A stretch of DNA of 64,000 nt from Candidatus Gastranaerophilales bacterium (GCA_944325875.1 CALVBU010000001.1:310001-374000); one strand, 5' to 3'; positions 34,773-44,961 are shown, counted from the first letter of the stretch. Program-made: numbers and translations. Notes: a model not told the origin generated them from the letters alone.

Positions 34773-36095
34773 TTACACGTTTTCCTTGTGCACACATGAA
34801 GAAATTACAGCAACCATCATCCAAAAGACAAACTGAATTTGAGGTCTAAAGAATACAGTATCGACAAAGCCATGAACCATTACTGCACAAATAGATATTA
34901 ATGCCGAAGATACAAATATTACTTTCTTTATGTCTAAAGATTTTAAAATAAATTCAATAGAATTTTTGATTAAGACAAAAAGAAAACCTAGAAATGCAAT
35001 AAGTGCAAAAATACCGCTTTCAACAGCTGTTTCTAAAAAGATATTATACGCACTTAGAGCATCAAACCCTGTACGCATATACAATCCATAAATTTCTCTA
35101 AAATTTTTATTTCCAACACCAATTCCCAAAAGCCAATTATCTTTGAACATTTGGATTGATGATTGATATACATTGAACCTAAATGAATTTGATGAATCCT
35201 GACGCATTGCAAAAATTGACAATACTCTTGCTCTTAATGACGATACAAAAAGAATTGCAGAAGTAAACATCGCAAAACAAAAAGCTACAAAAGATAAATA
35301 TATCTTTTTATAGTTTTTCCATAAATATTTAGCCGAAACTGCAAAAATTCCAGCAAATATAACCATACAGCCTATATATGAACCTCTACATCCTGTCAAG
35401 AAAAGAGCTATAACAGAAATTAAAGTCAACAATAAAGAAATAACTAAGGATTTAAATTTTTTCTCTACTGCAAAATAAGCACTCATACCAAACAAAGCAG
35501 GAAGCCCTGCAACAAAATAACCACCCAAAAGGTTTGGGTTATATGGTTTTAATGTTCCATATACACGGGTCATAACTTCTTCAGGATTTAAATTTGAAAC
35601 ATCCTGCCAAGTTGAAATTTCTTCGACCTGAGCAAAATTTTGCAAAAATCCAACGACACCCTCAAAACTTATACAAATACCAATTGCCCCAAAAATATAT
35701 GGAATCTTATCAGTATTATTTTTTAAATAATGAGCTGCAGAAAGATAAAAACTCAAATAAGTAAAAGTTTTCATAAATCCTTTCAAACTCAACGCAAAAA
35801 GAGTTGACCCAGCAAGACTTATGACAACAATCATAAAATATGCTAATAACCATAATTCAAAAGTTTTTGGCTCAAATTTTTCACCTTTACAAGTAATCAA
35901 CTTAATCAGTGTTAGAAATATAGTTATTAATGCAATAAATCCTATACCATCAGAAGATAAAGCAACTGATGACAAGATTACAGCTAAAATAGACAAGAAA
36001 ATCAGTTTGTCAATGCTCTGCAAAAACAAACTGTTTTCATATAAATATTGTAATTTATTTTGAGTAAAATTAAAAATACTATTGAATATCATCAC
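34773..36095 (-). CDS. O-antigen ligase/IctB-like polytopic membrane protein
   Basis: A 440-residue protein with about 11-12 membrane helices and the large periplasmic loop of Wzy_C proteins. The region RVYGTLKPYNPNLLGGYFVAGLPALFGM, then GCRGSYIGC and GIGVGNKNFREIYGLYMRTGFDALSAYNIFLETAVESGIFAL, is the O-antigen ligase signature. It is closest in style to cyanobacterial IctB. It is likely a glycan ligase or polymerase for a surface polysaccharide. Its start overlaps the DUF4330 gene by 17 bases, and a heptose-type kinase gene is upstream. Confidence 0.82.
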   Translation of the reverse strand: MMIFNSIFNFTQNKLQYLYENSLFLQSIDKLIFLSILAVILSSVALSSDGIGFIALITIFLTLIKLITCKGEKFEPKTFELWLLAYFMIVVISLAGSTLFALSLKGFMKTFTYLSFYLSAAHYLKNNTDKIPYIFGAIGICISFEGVVGFLQNFAQVEEISTWQDVSNLNPEEVMTRVYGTLKPYNPNLLGGYFVAGLPALFGMSAYFAVEKKFKSLVISLLLTLISVIALFLTGCRGSYIGCMVIFAGIFAVSAKYLWKNYKKIYLSFVAFCFAMFTSAILFVSSLRARVLSIFAMRQDSSNSFRFNVYQSSIQMFKDNWLLGIGVGNKNFREIYGLYMRTGFDALSAYNIFLETAVESGIFALIAFLGFLFVLIKNSIEFILKSLDIKKVIFVSSALISICAVMVHGFVDTVFFRPQIQFVFWMMVAVISSCVHKENV

Positions 36096-36630
36096 TATGA
36101 TTCATAATTTCTGAATCTGCACTTACTTGCAGATTTGAAACTGTCCCGTTAAATTTATAATCTTTACCTTCCAAAGTAATAGGCAAACCTATTTTTATTT
36201 TATTTCCACCAACCACAGCTCCGTCTTTAGTAATTTTAGCAACATCAGTTAATGAAACTAATATATCGTATACATTAGACTGAGATGGATCTTCAACTAC
36301 TAAAACTGTTTTGTTATCATTATTTGTAGAAGTTGTAAGTCTTGGCAAAACAACTTTTCTTTTTTCAGTTTTAACTGAAACAATTTGCAAATCTGAATAT
36401 GGAACATTTCTTATACTAATAAAAGTTTTTTCTCCAGATTTAATAGGCAAATTATCACCGGTATAAGTAATACCTCTGATAAATACATCAAAATTTATCT
36501 GAGAAGTAGCCTCAATTTGTTTAGATGCAGTTTGACGGAAATTTCTATAAGTAATAAATCCGACTAATAAGGCCAAAATAATACCTATAACTATAATCAA
36601 ATCAACCGCTTTAAATTTAAATTTTTCCAT
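36079..36630 (-). CDS. DUF4330-type single-pass membrane protein
   Basis: A 183-residue protein with one N-terminal transmembrane helix (about residues 11-29, LIIVIGIILALLVGFITY) and an extracytoplasmic beta-rich domain (VFIRGITYTGDNLPIKSGEKTFISIRNVPYSDLQIVSV). This matches DUF4330, found mainly in cyanobacteria and Firmicutes near polysaccharide genes. It lies between the heptose kinase (13-base gap) and the O-antigen ligase-like gene (overlap), so is part of an envelope-glycan operon. Confidence 0.75.
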   Translation of the reverse strand: MEKFKFKAVDLIIVIGIILALLVGFITYRNFRQTASKQIEATSQINFDVFIRGITYTGDNLPIKSGEKTFISIRNVPYSDLQIVSVKTEKRKVVLPRLTTSTNNDNKTVLVVEDPSQSNVYDILVSLTDVAKITKDGAVVGGNKIKIGLPITLEGKDYKFNGTVSNLQVSADSEIMNHSDDIQ

Positions 36631-36642
36631 AACATTCTCCTA

Positions 36643-37647
36643 TTAGAGTTTTTCTACAGCAGATAAAAGTTCATCTACAGTAGTTGTAGCGCAGCCATAC
36701 TGTCTTACAACAATACTAGCTGCAACATTGCCTATAATCGCAGCATAAGCAGGCTCTGCACCTGTTGCAAGAGCTAATGTATAAACTGCGGTAACAGTAT
36801 CTCCGGCACCTGTAACATCAAAAACTTCTGACTTATTAAATACAGGAATTTTAGTATATTTTTTGTCTGGTTCTGCTACAAACATTCCATCAGCACCACA
36901 TGTGATAAGAACTGCCTTTGCAAATGTCTTATACAATAATTTATCACCAGCACGTTTTAAATCATCTTCTGACTCTATAAAAAATCCAACGGATTTTTGC
37001 GTATCCGGAAGATTTGGGGTCATAGAAGTTACATCTTTATATTTTTCCAAATCCTTTTGAGCATCTACAACAATTACTTTGTTATAAATATTAGCTAACT
37101 CAATTGCACGTTTTATAATCTTATCAGTTAATGTTCCAATATGATAATCCGATAATATAATTGCATCATGTTTAGGAATAGCTTTCTCAATTTCTGCAAT
37201 AACTTTATTTTCAGTTTCAACAGAAATTTTAGCATTTGTTTGTCTATCGACACGCACAATTTGTTGAGTAATTGAAGTCGTAATAGAACCTGAAATTCTT
37301 GTTTTTGTAGTAGTCTTCCTAGTAGCATCTTTTATTATATGCTCACAGTTGATACCCGCCTTTTCAAAAGTTTCCAAAAGCTGACCAGCTTGATAATCAT
37401 CGCCGATTACACCAATTACACTTACATTTCTTCCATTTAAAGTTGCGACGTTATGAGCAGCATTAGATGCGCCTCCAAGAATTAACTTTGTATACGTATG
37501 CTGCAAAATTAAAACTGGTGCTTCTCTTGAAATTCTTTCAGCATCACCATATATCATCTCATCAAGAGCCAAATCCCCGATTACGAGGACTTTTGGTTCA
37601 GTAAGTTTTTTTATATGATATATGAGTTTTTCTTTATCAATTTTCAT
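36643..37647 (-). CDS. D-glycero-beta-D-manno-heptose-7-phosphate kinase type (HldE N-domain, PfkB)
   Basis: A 334-residue PfkB sugar kinase corresponding to the RfaE/HldE kinase half: VLVIGDLALDEMIYGDAERISREAPVLIL, GGASNAAHNVATLNGRNVSVIGVIGDDYQAGQLLETF, TKTRISG, VRVDRQT and the catalytic DVTGAGDTVTAVYTLALATGA. The adenylyltransferase half is absent, so it is a stand-alone kinase (HldA/RfaE1-like). Presence suggests heptose in a surface glycan and a Gram-negative type envelope. First gene of the glycan operon. Confidence 0.85.
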   Translation of the reverse strand: MKIDKEKLIYHIKKLTEPKVLVIGDLALDEMIYGDAERISREAPVLILQHTYTKLILGGASNAAHNVATLNGRNVSVIGVIGDDYQAGQLLETFEKAGINCEHIIKDATRKTTTKTRISGSITTSITQQIVRVDRQTNAKISVETENKVIAEIEKAIPKHDAIILSDYHIGTLTDKIIKRAIELANIYNKVIVVDAQKDLEKYKDVTSMTPNLPDTQKSVGFFIESEDDLKRAGDKLLYKTFAKAVLITCGADGMFVAEPDKKYTKIPVFNKSEVFDVTGAGDTVTAVYTLALATGAEPAYAAIIGNVAASIVVRQYGCATTTVDELLSAVEKL

Positions 37648-37701
37648 AAGACTAATCTATATTTCAAAGGTAACTTAACACAAACAAAATTTATAATCAA
37701 A

Positions 37702-38439
37702 TTACATATGCCTGATAAGCGGAACAAGAAGTTGGTCAGCTATTTGCTGGCAACCTTCAAACTCTCTTACTCGCATCAATTCAGACGCCGTTTTACAATC
37801 ATAATCTATTTCTTTATGAGTTACAGAGAAAGATCCGTTATCAAAATCAATAATTGCATAACAAGCTTTTGGAACACCTGTCATTGGACGCCCTACACTA
37901 CCAACATTAACAATGGTTTGTTTAGTCAATGTTTGATATCCGCAAGGAACATGTGTATGGCCACAAAGAATTAAATCTGCAATTTCACCTTCAATCATTT
38001 CTTGAACTTCTGACAATTTCATATTTGGCAAAATATCTTCATTCATTCGTCTTGGTGAACCATGAACTAAAAGAACAGATACCCCTTCAACCATCATTTC
38101 TTTTCTCGGAGGTAGTGATTTTAAAAAGTCTTTTTTATCCTGTTCTATAATATCATTATCGTCAAGAAGTGCATTTGCCATAACAGGCATCTTTTGCTGT
38201 AACTTATTATAAATATCCAATGAAAAATCTGCTATTAATTTATCAGTATTTCCTTGAATTATAGTCCAATCATAACCATGTTCCATTATATATGACAAAA
38301 CCATTCTTGGCTGAGGTCCAGCCATTGCTAAATCACCTAAGCACCAAATTTTGTCACATTTTTCCTTAGAAATATCCATTATAACACTTTCTAAAGCTTG
38401 AAAATTTCCATGAATATCAGATATTACAGCAACTCTCAT
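37702..38439 (-). CDS. Calcineurin-like metallophosphoesterase (YfcE/MJ0936 type)
   Basis: A 245-residue two-metal phosphoesterase: VISDIHGNFQALESV (D8, H10), WCLGDLAMAGPQP (GD), IIQGNTD, VLLVHGSPR, LILCGHTHVPCGYQT (GHTH) and IVNVGSVGRPMTG. These are all the ligands of the small prokaryotic phosphodiesterase group. AGAGAGG precedes ATG 38439. It probably stands alone. Substrate unknown. Confidence 0.9.
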   Translation of the reverse strand: MRVAVISDIHGNFQALESVIMDISKEKCDKIWCLGDLAMAGPQPRMVLSYIMEHGYDWTIIQGNTDKLIADFSLDIYNKLQQKMPVMANALLDDNDIIEQDKKDFLKSLPPRKEMMVEGVSVLLVHGSPRRMNEDILPNMKLSEVQEMIEGEIADLILCGHTHVPCGYQTLTKQTIVNVGSVGRPMTGVPKACYAIIDFDNGSFSVTHKEIDYDCKTASELMRVREFEGCQQIADQLLVPLIRHM

Positions 38440-38521
38440 TTTTATCCTCTCTTTTATACATTATAAATTTTAATTAATTAAAATTAAGCACTACAAATTT
38501 TATTTGTGCTAACATGATTAT

Positions 38522-39577
38522 ATGATAAACAGAAGAAAATCAAAAGAAATTTCAATTGGAAATGTAAAAATAGGAAATAACAATCCTATTAGCGTTCAGT
38601 CAATGTGTAACACTGACACAAGAGATGTATTATCAACTTGCAGACAAATTGATGAACTCGCAGATAAAGGTTGTGAAATAGTAAGACTTGCAGTACTTAA
38701 TTCTGAAGCTGCTGATGCTATAAAAGATATTGTAAAAAAGACAAACGTTCCACTCGTTGCTGACATACATTTTGACTACAAACTTGCAATTAAATGTATA
38801 AATAACGGTATAAACGCACTTAGACTTAACCCTGGCAATATTGGAAAACGTGAAAACGTAGAAGCAGTTGTAAAACTTGCAAAACAACAAAATATCCCAA
38901 TTCGTATCGGAGTAAATGCAGGTTCTCTTGAAAAAGAATTACAGGATATGGACATTCCGCTCTCTGAAAAAATGGTATTAAGCGCAATGAAACATATCCA
39001 AATTTTAGAAGATTTAGATTTCGACTTAATTAAAGTTTCACTTAAATCTTCAGATGTTTTAACAACAATAGAAGCTTACAGGTCAATTGCAGAAAAGATA
39101 CCTTATCCGCTACACTTAGGCGTAACTGAAGCCGGAACATTAAGAGGCGGATTAATAAAATCCTCTGTTGGACTTGGAACACTTTTAGCTGAGGGAATAG
39201 GTGATACCATAAGAGTTTCGCTTACTGAAAACCCTGTAGAAGAAGTAAGTGCTGGCTTTGATATTCTAAAGAGCCTCAATCTAAGAGAAAGAGGAGTTAA
39301 CTTTGTATCTTGCCCAACTTGCGGAAGAACACAAATTGATTTAATTTCGCTTGCAAAAAAAGTGGAAGAAAGATTTAAAGATTTACCATATCCAATTACC
39401 ATTGCAACAATGGGTTGTGCAGTAAACGGCCCAGGAGAAGCTAAGCATGCCGATTTCGGAATTGCTGGCGGTGTAAATGAAGGCCTCGTATTTAAAAAAG
39501 GTGAAATTGTAGCTAAAGTTCCAGAAAATCTACTTCTTGAAAAGTTAGAAGAAATTATAAGAAAATCATACAAATAA
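38522..39577 (+). CDS. ispG: 4-hydroxy-3-methylbut-2-enyl-diphosphate synthase (GcpE)
   Basis: A 351-residue [4Fe-4S] enzyme, the penultimate step of the MEP isoprenoid pathway. It has ISVQSMCNTDTRD near the N-terminus, VADIHFDYKLAIKCINNGINALRLNPGNIG, the cluster ligands CPTCGRTQIDL and GCAVNGPGEAKHADFGIAGG, and a C-terminal KVPENLLLEKLEEII. Compact bacterial form with normal length. Divergent from the metallophosphoesterase. It shows that this organism makes isoprenoids by MEP. Confidence 0.97.
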   Translation: MINRRKSKEISIGNVKIGNNNPISVQSMCNTDTRDVLSTCRQIDELADKGCEIVRLAVLNSEAADAIKDIVKKTNVPLVADIHFDYKLAIKCINNGINALRLNPGNIGKRENVEAVVKLAKQQNIPIRIGVNAGSLEKELQDMDIPLSEKMVLSAMKHIQILEDLDFDLIKVSLKSSDVLTTIEAYRSIAEKIPYPLHLGVTEAGTLRGGLIKSSVGLGTLLAEGIGDTIRVSLTENPVEEVSAGFDILKSLNLRERGVNFVSCPTCGRTQIDLISLAKKVEERFKDLPYPITIATMGCAVNGPGEAKHADFGIAGGVNEGLVFKKGEIVAKVPENLLLEKLEEIIRKSYK

Positions 39578-39661
39578 TTCATACGTTTTTTTTGTAAAGA
39601 ATTTATAATATACTTGTAACTGTTCAAAAATGTATTATCATGATATATGATGAGGTGGATT

Positions 39662-39973
39662 ATGAAAAAAAGTTTAATTTTAAGTACAATTATGTTAATG
39701 GGAGCTGTACCTGCTTTGGCAGGGGTTGATATACACGAAACAACCAGTCCTCAATATTTATACAACGGAGGATACTCCAGCGAAGCCATTAAATTAATTC
39801 AATACAACAAAGCTTACGCAAACGGAGAAGACTTTAGAGCTGAAGAAGCAGCTAGAGTTAATAATAAGCCGTTTATATCTAAATTTTTAGATTACCTTGA
39901 TCCTAGTAGAGATGACGGTAAATTTTTCCTAAGAGATCTTGAGTTATCAACTCCTACATATGAAGATCTATAA
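39662..39973 (+). CDS. Small secreted protein
   Basis: A 103-residue protein with a signal peptide (MKKSLILSTIMLMGAVPALA, cleavage near residue 20). The mature part starts GVDIHETTSPQYLYNGGYSSEAIKLIQYNKAYANGEDF. I use ATG 39662 because GAGGTGG lies just upstream. The mature sequence includes FISKFLDYLDPSRDDGKFFLRDLELSTPTYEDL. No family recognised. The stop lies inside the next gene's start region (14-base overlap), so it heads a four-gene envelope operon ending with comEC. Confidence 0.7.
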   Translation: MKKSLILSTIMLMGAVPALAGVDIHETTSPQYLYNGGYSSEAIKLIQYNKAYANGEDFRAEEAARVNNKPFISKFLDYLDPSRDDGKFFLRDLELSTPTYEDL

Positions 39974-40628
39974 GAATAAATTTATTTTAGTTATTTTATT
40001 TACTTTCATAATCACCTGTTTTTGCAATGTAGAAGTTTTGGCATTGCAAAGAGGTTCTTTGGAATACTTAGAAAATCGTTTTGATTATTCCACACTAAAT
40101 CCAGCTGGACTAATCCAGCTGGGAGATACATATTTTGAACAAGCTATAAATACAAAAAATAAACTAACCCGCGAACGACTTTTTCGATATGCAATGGGAA
40201 ATTATTTTTTAAGTTCAAAAGCTGATCCTAAAAATGTTTATCCATACGTACAATTAGGACGTATATACGATAAAATGAACATAAATTCGCTTGCGAAAGA
40301 ATCATTCTACAAAGCAACAAATCTTGACTACTATAATCCTTATGCAAATTTTTATTTTGCTGAGTATTATTACGACAGAAGGGACTACAATAGAGCTTTA
40401 AGATATTATATTATATCTTACCAAAACGGATATGAAAACAATTTTGAAACAGCTGCTAAAATTGCAAATATATATGAAAAACTCGGGGACTTAATAAACG
40501 CAAAAGATTTTTATAATAAATCTTTAGAGCTTAATCCTGAAAAAGCAGCAGAATTTCAAAAGAAGTTACAACAGATAGACAGTTTAAAATATGATGAATC
40601 CGAATATTATTATATCATTAGGGAGTAA
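39960..40628 (+). CDS. Exported TPR-repeat protein
   Basis: A 222-residue protein: signal peptide or N-terminal anchor (IYKNKFILVILFTFIITCFCNVEVLA), then four TPR-like units (NPAGLIQLGDTYFEQA, NVYPYVQLGRIYDKMNINSLAKESFYKATNLD, NPYANFYFAEYYYDRRDYNRALRYYIISYQNG, ETAAKIANIYEKLGDLINAKDFYNKSLELNP). ATG 39960 lies inside the preceding gene. It ends 2 bases before the glycosidase-like gene, and is likely a periplasmic scaffold working with it. Confidence 0.75.
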   Translation: MKIYKNKFILVILFTFIITCFCNVEVLALQRGSLEYLENRFDYSTLNPAGLIQLGDTYFEQAINTKNKLTRERLFRYAMGNYFLSSKADPKNVYPYVQLGRIYDKMNINSLAKESFYKATNLDYYNPYANFYFAEYYYDRRDYNRALRYYIISYQNGYENNFETAAKIANIYEKLGDLINAKDFYNKSLELNPEKAAEFQKKLQQIDSLKYDESEYYYIIRE

Positions 40629-40630
40629 AA

Positions 40631-42526
40631 ATGAAGCTTAGGCAAATATTCACAGTAATAACTTTACTTATAGTAACAGGGACACAAATAGCATCAGCTG
40701 CAAATAACAACAATCTTTTAGAACCCTACACATTAAAAAGAGGGGAAATTCTTTTTAATCAATCAAAAAGACCGGTTGATGCAGTTAACCCTACACCTTA
40801 TTCAAATAAGGCAGGTAGCTTTTTCCCTGGAGCTAGAGGATCAAATCAATTAGTAATCTACACTCATGATTATGGCGAAAGAACTCATACTAATGAATTC
40901 GGAACAGAAGCTATTATTGAAGGAAATACTGTTACCGATTTAAGCGGAGCTGATTCATTTATTCCCGAAAACGGAGCTGTAATAAGCGGTCATGGAACGG
41001 CTAAAAATTGGATAACTTCTAATATAACAGTCGGAACAAAAATATACTATGACGAAATTTCTGGCGTAATAACAACTTTTACAACCTCTGAAAGTCTTAT
41101 GTTTGAAGCTCAACATAAAATAGATGAAGCAAAAACTATGATTAGCTACTACAAAAACAAATATAAAGACTATGATATGACTTCCCCTGAAAATTACATA
41201 AAATCAGCTGAAACATACCTAAAAAAAGCAGAAAAAAGTCCTGAAGATACCCAAAAATATTCTCAGTTAGCTATTAAATCAGCTAATGCAGCTTTAAAAA
41301 GTGTAATTCCATTTAAAAATACAGAATTCAAAGGGGTATGGCTTAGACCTACTGAAACAACAGAATCCGCCATCATCGATTCTGTAAAAAAGATTAAAAA
41401 CTCCGGAATTGATAACGTATTTATAGAAACATATTTCCATGGCAGGACGATTTTCCCAAGTAAAACCATGGATAAATATGGTTTTATCTCACAAAACGAA
41501 AAATTCAACGGAATAGATCCTCTAAAAATTTGGATTAGAGAAGCTCATAAAAATAACATTAAAGTTCATATATGGTTTGAGACTTTTTATGTAGGAAACC
41601 AAAATCCAAATAGTAACCCTAAAAATATTCTTGCCGTTAAACCTTCATGGGGAAATAGAACAAAACAATTCTATGAATCAGCTTCAGCAACTCCATCTGT
41701 ATCTGAACATAACGGGTATTTTATAGATCCAGCAAACCCTGAAGTACAAAAATTCCTTGAAGAATTAATAACAGAAATTATTACAACATATAAACCTGAC
41801 GGAATAAATTTAGATTATATAAGATATCCTCAAGCGGTTAGTAATGCAGCAGTAAGCAATTGGGGGTATACGGAATTTGCAAGAAGTGAATTTTATTCAA
41901 AATATGGAAAAGACCCAGTAGAAATAACTAATACAGATCCCCTATGGCAACAATGGGGCAATTACAGAAGACAGAAAGTAAGTGACTTTGTCTCAAGGAT
42001 TGGGAAACTTGGCCGCAGTCATAAAATATATGTCAGCGCAGTAATATTCCCAGATATTAAAGGAGCTTATTCTTCAAAGTTACAAAACTGGCAATATTGG
42101 TCTGTAAACAACTTAATTGACGGATTCACACCATTATTCTTAACTTGTAACGCAAAAACACTAAACTCAATGGTGACTGAAGTACTTCAACATAAAGCAG
42201 CAAACACTGATTTATTTGCAGGTTTGTTTGTAACATTTATGGGCGGAAGTGAAGAAGATCTGATAAGAGAAATTCATGAGACAAGAAAATTAGATATAAA
42301 CGGTGTTATTTTATTTGACTTTGCGCACTTGGATGACAAATACATTAATGCTATTTCGACAAGAGTATTCAGTGCAAAGGCAAAAGACTCAACAACATCT
42401 GCTTCAGGGTCAACAACATTACCTAAAATTGATACAAAACAAGATGTATATCAAAATATACCTAAAACTCCTGCTCAACCAACATTAGCACCATCAAAAA
42501 AGAAAGAAAAAGGCTGGTTTAAGTAA
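40631..42526 (+). CDS. Secreted GHL10/DUF187-type glycosyl hydrolase-like protein
   Basis: A 631-residue protein with a signal peptide (cleavage near AASAA, about residue 24). Residues about 60-150 form a beta-rich domain (VIYTHDYGERTHTNEFGTEAIIEGN through DSFIPENGAVISGHG) that often precedes GHL10 domains. A helical linker follows, then a TIM-barrel-like domain from FKGVWLRPTETTESAIIDSVKKIKNSGIDNVFIETYFHGRTIFPS through WIREAHKNNIKVHIWFETF and the acidic INLDYIRYPQ strand. The tail is Pro/Thr/Ser-rich and basic. Likely cleaves or binds a surface or peptidoglycan glycan. Confidence 0.85.
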   Translation: MKLRQIFTVITLLIVTGTQIASAANNNNLLEPYTLKRGEILFNQSKRPVDAVNPTPYSNKAGSFFPGARGSNQLVIYTHDYGERTHTNEFGTEAIIEGNTVTDLSGADSFIPENGAVISGHGTAKNWITSNITVGTKIYYDEISGVITTFTTSESLMFEAQHKIDEAKTMISYYKNKYKDYDMTSPENYIKSAETYLKKAEKSPEDTQKYSQLAIKSANAALKSVIPFKNTEFKGVWLRPTETTESAIIDSVKKIKNSGIDNVFIETYFHGRTIFPSKTMDKYGFISQNEKFNGIDPLKIWIREAHKNNIKVHIWFETFYVGNQNPNSNPKNILAVKPSWGNRTKQFYESASATPSVSEHNGYFIDPANPEVQKFLEELITEIITTYKPDGINLDYIRYPQAVSNAAVSNWGYTEFARSEFYSKYGKDPVEITNTDPLWQQWGNYRRQKVSDFVSRIGKLGRSHKIYVSAVIFPDIKGAYSSKLQNWQYWSVNNLIDGFTPLFLTCNAKTLNSMVTEVLQHKAANTDLFAGLFVTFMGGSEEDLIREIHETRKLDINGVILFDFAHLDDKYINAISTRVFSAKAKDSTTSASGSTTLPKIDTKQDVYQNIPKTPAQPTLAPSKKKEKGWFK

Positions 42527-42558
42527 TCTTATCTTTATGCTAACATCAAAGCGGGATT

Positions 42559-44961
42559 ATGATTAGAGCGGAAATAATTGAACTATTTAAAAATAAAAAT
42601 ACGATAATGTTCATTACAACAATATTTTTTATGTTAGGAATATTATCGTATTTTTATAACTGTGAAATTCTTTTATCAAGTATAGTTACAATTATCTCAA
42701 TATTTTTACTTTTAAAAAGGTTTCTCTCTTATAAATATATTCTATTTTGGATATTCATATTTTACTTTGGATTTTTTAGCACAAGCTATAGAATCAAAAA
42801 TTTCGACGAACTTTCAAATATAGCTCCACAAAAAGGGACCATTAGCGGACAAATAATTTCTATACCTAATAGTAATTCGCCTAATAAAACAAAATTTTTC
42901 TTCAATATCAATAAAATTAATAATCAAGCCATAAAAGGTAAAACTCTGGTAACATTGAATGCTAATAGCGAAGATTTCTCAAAATTAAATATTGGCAACT
43001 ACTATGAAATTACAGGAAAGCTGAATCTTCCATTCAAAGGAACAAATCCTTCTCAATTTGATTATGCAAAATACTTAAGGAACTTCTCAACATATACAAC
43101 ATTTTATGCTGATTTAGAAAATTGTACCGAGATAAAAACTCAACTGACTCCAAAATGGAAATTCTTACAAGAATTAAACAATTTAAGAAATAACATAATA
43201 AATACCCATGCCAGTTACTTAAAAAGTCCAAATTTAGAAATCCTCGGAGGCATTGTATTTGGAGATGATGCAATTGCACCACCTGATTATATAAAAGATT
43301 ATTTTGTTAATTCAGGACTCCTACATATTTTAGCTGCATCTGGGATGAACGTCGCATTTATCTATGGGTTTTGGTACTTTATCTTACGGAGATTCAGAGT
43401 ACCGTTTAAGATAACCGTAATAAGCGGTATGGCTGTTGTAATTTTATATACACTTATGACAGGACTTGGACCTTCTGTAATAAGAGCCGCACTAATGCTT
43501 CTTTTTATATTGATAGGAAAACTAATAGACCGAGATGCTCACAGTATATCTCTACTTTCTCTTGTAGCAGCATTAATGCTTTTATACAATCCGGCTTATA
43601 TAAATGATGTAGGCTTTCAATTGTCATTCATTGTAACTTTCGGAATTTTAGTGAGCGCAAATCCTATTTTAGAAAAATTTAGAAATACAAAATGCCCTGA
43701 TTGGCTTACTGCCGGAGTATTTATTCCTATAATTGCACAGATCTGGGTAGCACCGATACAAATGTTTTATTTCAACACATTCTCAACATATTCAGTATTT
43801 GCTAACGTATCTATTATGCCATTTTTAAGCGTAATTAGCTTCGGTGGCTTTGTAAGTTCTATACTTGCTCTATTAGGACCTATCGGCAAATATGTTTGTA
43901 TATGTGCAGATTTTATTTTGAATTATTTCCTTGATGCACTTGTCCTAATATCAAAATTTTATTCTGAACTTCCGCATTCACTTCTTACAACAACACACCC
44001 AAGCATAGTTCAAATTATTTTATATTACGCAATAGTCCTTTTCATTACACTTATGTTGAAAAAAGGATTTACTAAAAAAGAGGTTATTCTTGCAACTGCA
44101 CTGCCAATAATATTATTAATAACAACAGTACAGCTTCCAAACAAAAATCTTGAAATAATAACCTTTGACGTTCAAAACGCAGATGCATTCCTTATAAAAA
44201 CACCTAAAAACAAATATTTTATAATTGACACAGGAAAAGCGCCATACAAAGGGAATTCAACCCAAGCAAAAATAATTATTCTCAAATATCTAAAAGACAG
44301 AGGAATAAAAAATATAGAAGGAATGATATTAACACATTTTGACAGCGACCATTCAGGTGGTGCTGTTGATCTAATGAAGAATTTAAACATCAAAAATGTA
44401 TATTTAACATCCTTTAATGATAACTCTCTTACATCTAAAAATATCTATAAAACACTTAAAGCAAGAACAATAAATACAAATATAGCCACAAATAACAAAG
44501 AAATATACACGGAATCGGATCTAGCAATTAAAACGTTTAAAATAAACACAAAAGATGAAAATGAAAGTTCAATAATGACACTTATTACTTATAAAGATTT
44601 TGAAATGCTTTTTATGGGAGATGCCGGAGTAAAAGCTTTTAATGAAATTAATAAATATATTCCACAAAATATAGACGTCTTAAAAGTCGGACACCACGGA
44701 GCAAGAGGAATTGTTGATAACAAAATGGCAGAATATCTTAACCCTAAAATTTCAGTAATTTCTACAGGAATAAACTATTTTGGGCACCCTTCAAAAGGTA
44801 CTCTTGATGTATTAAGAAAAAGTTCAATATATAGAACAGATAAAAACCATTCCATAAAAATATCTACAGACGGAACTTCTTCAAAAGTCTACACTTTCAA
44901 TAGCACAATTCACAAATATGAATTGAATAAAACTATTCAAAACCAAGTTCCCGAGCCTTAG
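42559..44961 (+). CDS. comEC: ComEC/Rec2 competence DNA channel
   Basis: An 800-residue DNA-uptake membrane protein. The N-terminal OB-like domain is at about 80-180 (GTISGQIISIPNSNSPNKTKF), the Competence transmembrane core at about 220-490 (HILAASGMNVAFIYGFWYFILRRF, DRDAHSISLLSLVAALMLLYNPAYINDVGFQLSFIVTFGI), and the C-terminal metallo-beta-lactamase domain has LTHFDSDHSGGAVDLM, MGDAG and LKVGHHGARG. All three parts are present, so it looks functional for single-strand DNA import. Its 3' end overlaps a convergent TPR gene by 29 bases. It supports natural competence and gives the nearby pilins a possible role. Confidence 0.93.
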   Translation: MIRAEIIELFKNKNTIMFITTIFFMLGILSYFYNCEILLSSIVTIISIFLLLKRFLSYKYILFWIFIFYFGFFSTSYRIKNFDELSNIAPQKGTISGQIISIPNSNSPNKTKFFFNINKINNQAIKGKTLVTLNANSEDFSKLNIGNYYEITGKLNLPFKGTNPSQFDYAKYLRNFSTYTTFYADLENCTEIKTQLTPKWKFLQELNNLRNNIINTHASYLKSPNLEILGGIVFGDDAIAPPDYIKDYFVNSGLLHILAASGMNVAFIYGFWYFILRRFRVPFKITVISGMAVVILYTLMTGLGPSVIRAALMLLFILIGKLIDRDAHSISLLSLVAALMLLYNPAYINDVGFQLSFIVTFGILVSANPILEKFRNTKCPDWLTAGVFIPIIAQIWVAPIQMFYFNTFSTYSVFANVSIMPFLSVISFGGFVSSILALLGPIGKYVCICADFILNYFLDALVLISKFYSELPHSLLTTTHPSIVQIILYYAIVLFITLMLKKGFTKKEVILATALPIILLITTVQLPNKNLEIITFDVQNADAFLIKTPKNKYFIIDTGKAPYKGNSTQAKIIILKYLKDRGIKNIEGMILTHFDSDHSGGAVDLMKNLNIKNVYLTSFNDNSLTSKNIYKTLKARTINTNIATNNKEIYTESDLAIKTFKINTKDENESSIMTLITYKDFEMLFMGDAGVKAFNEINKYIPQNIDVLKVGHHGARGIVDNKMAEYLNPKISVISTGINYFGHPSKGTLDVLRKSSIYRTDKNHSIKISTDGTSSKVYTFNSTIHKYELNKTIQNQVPEP

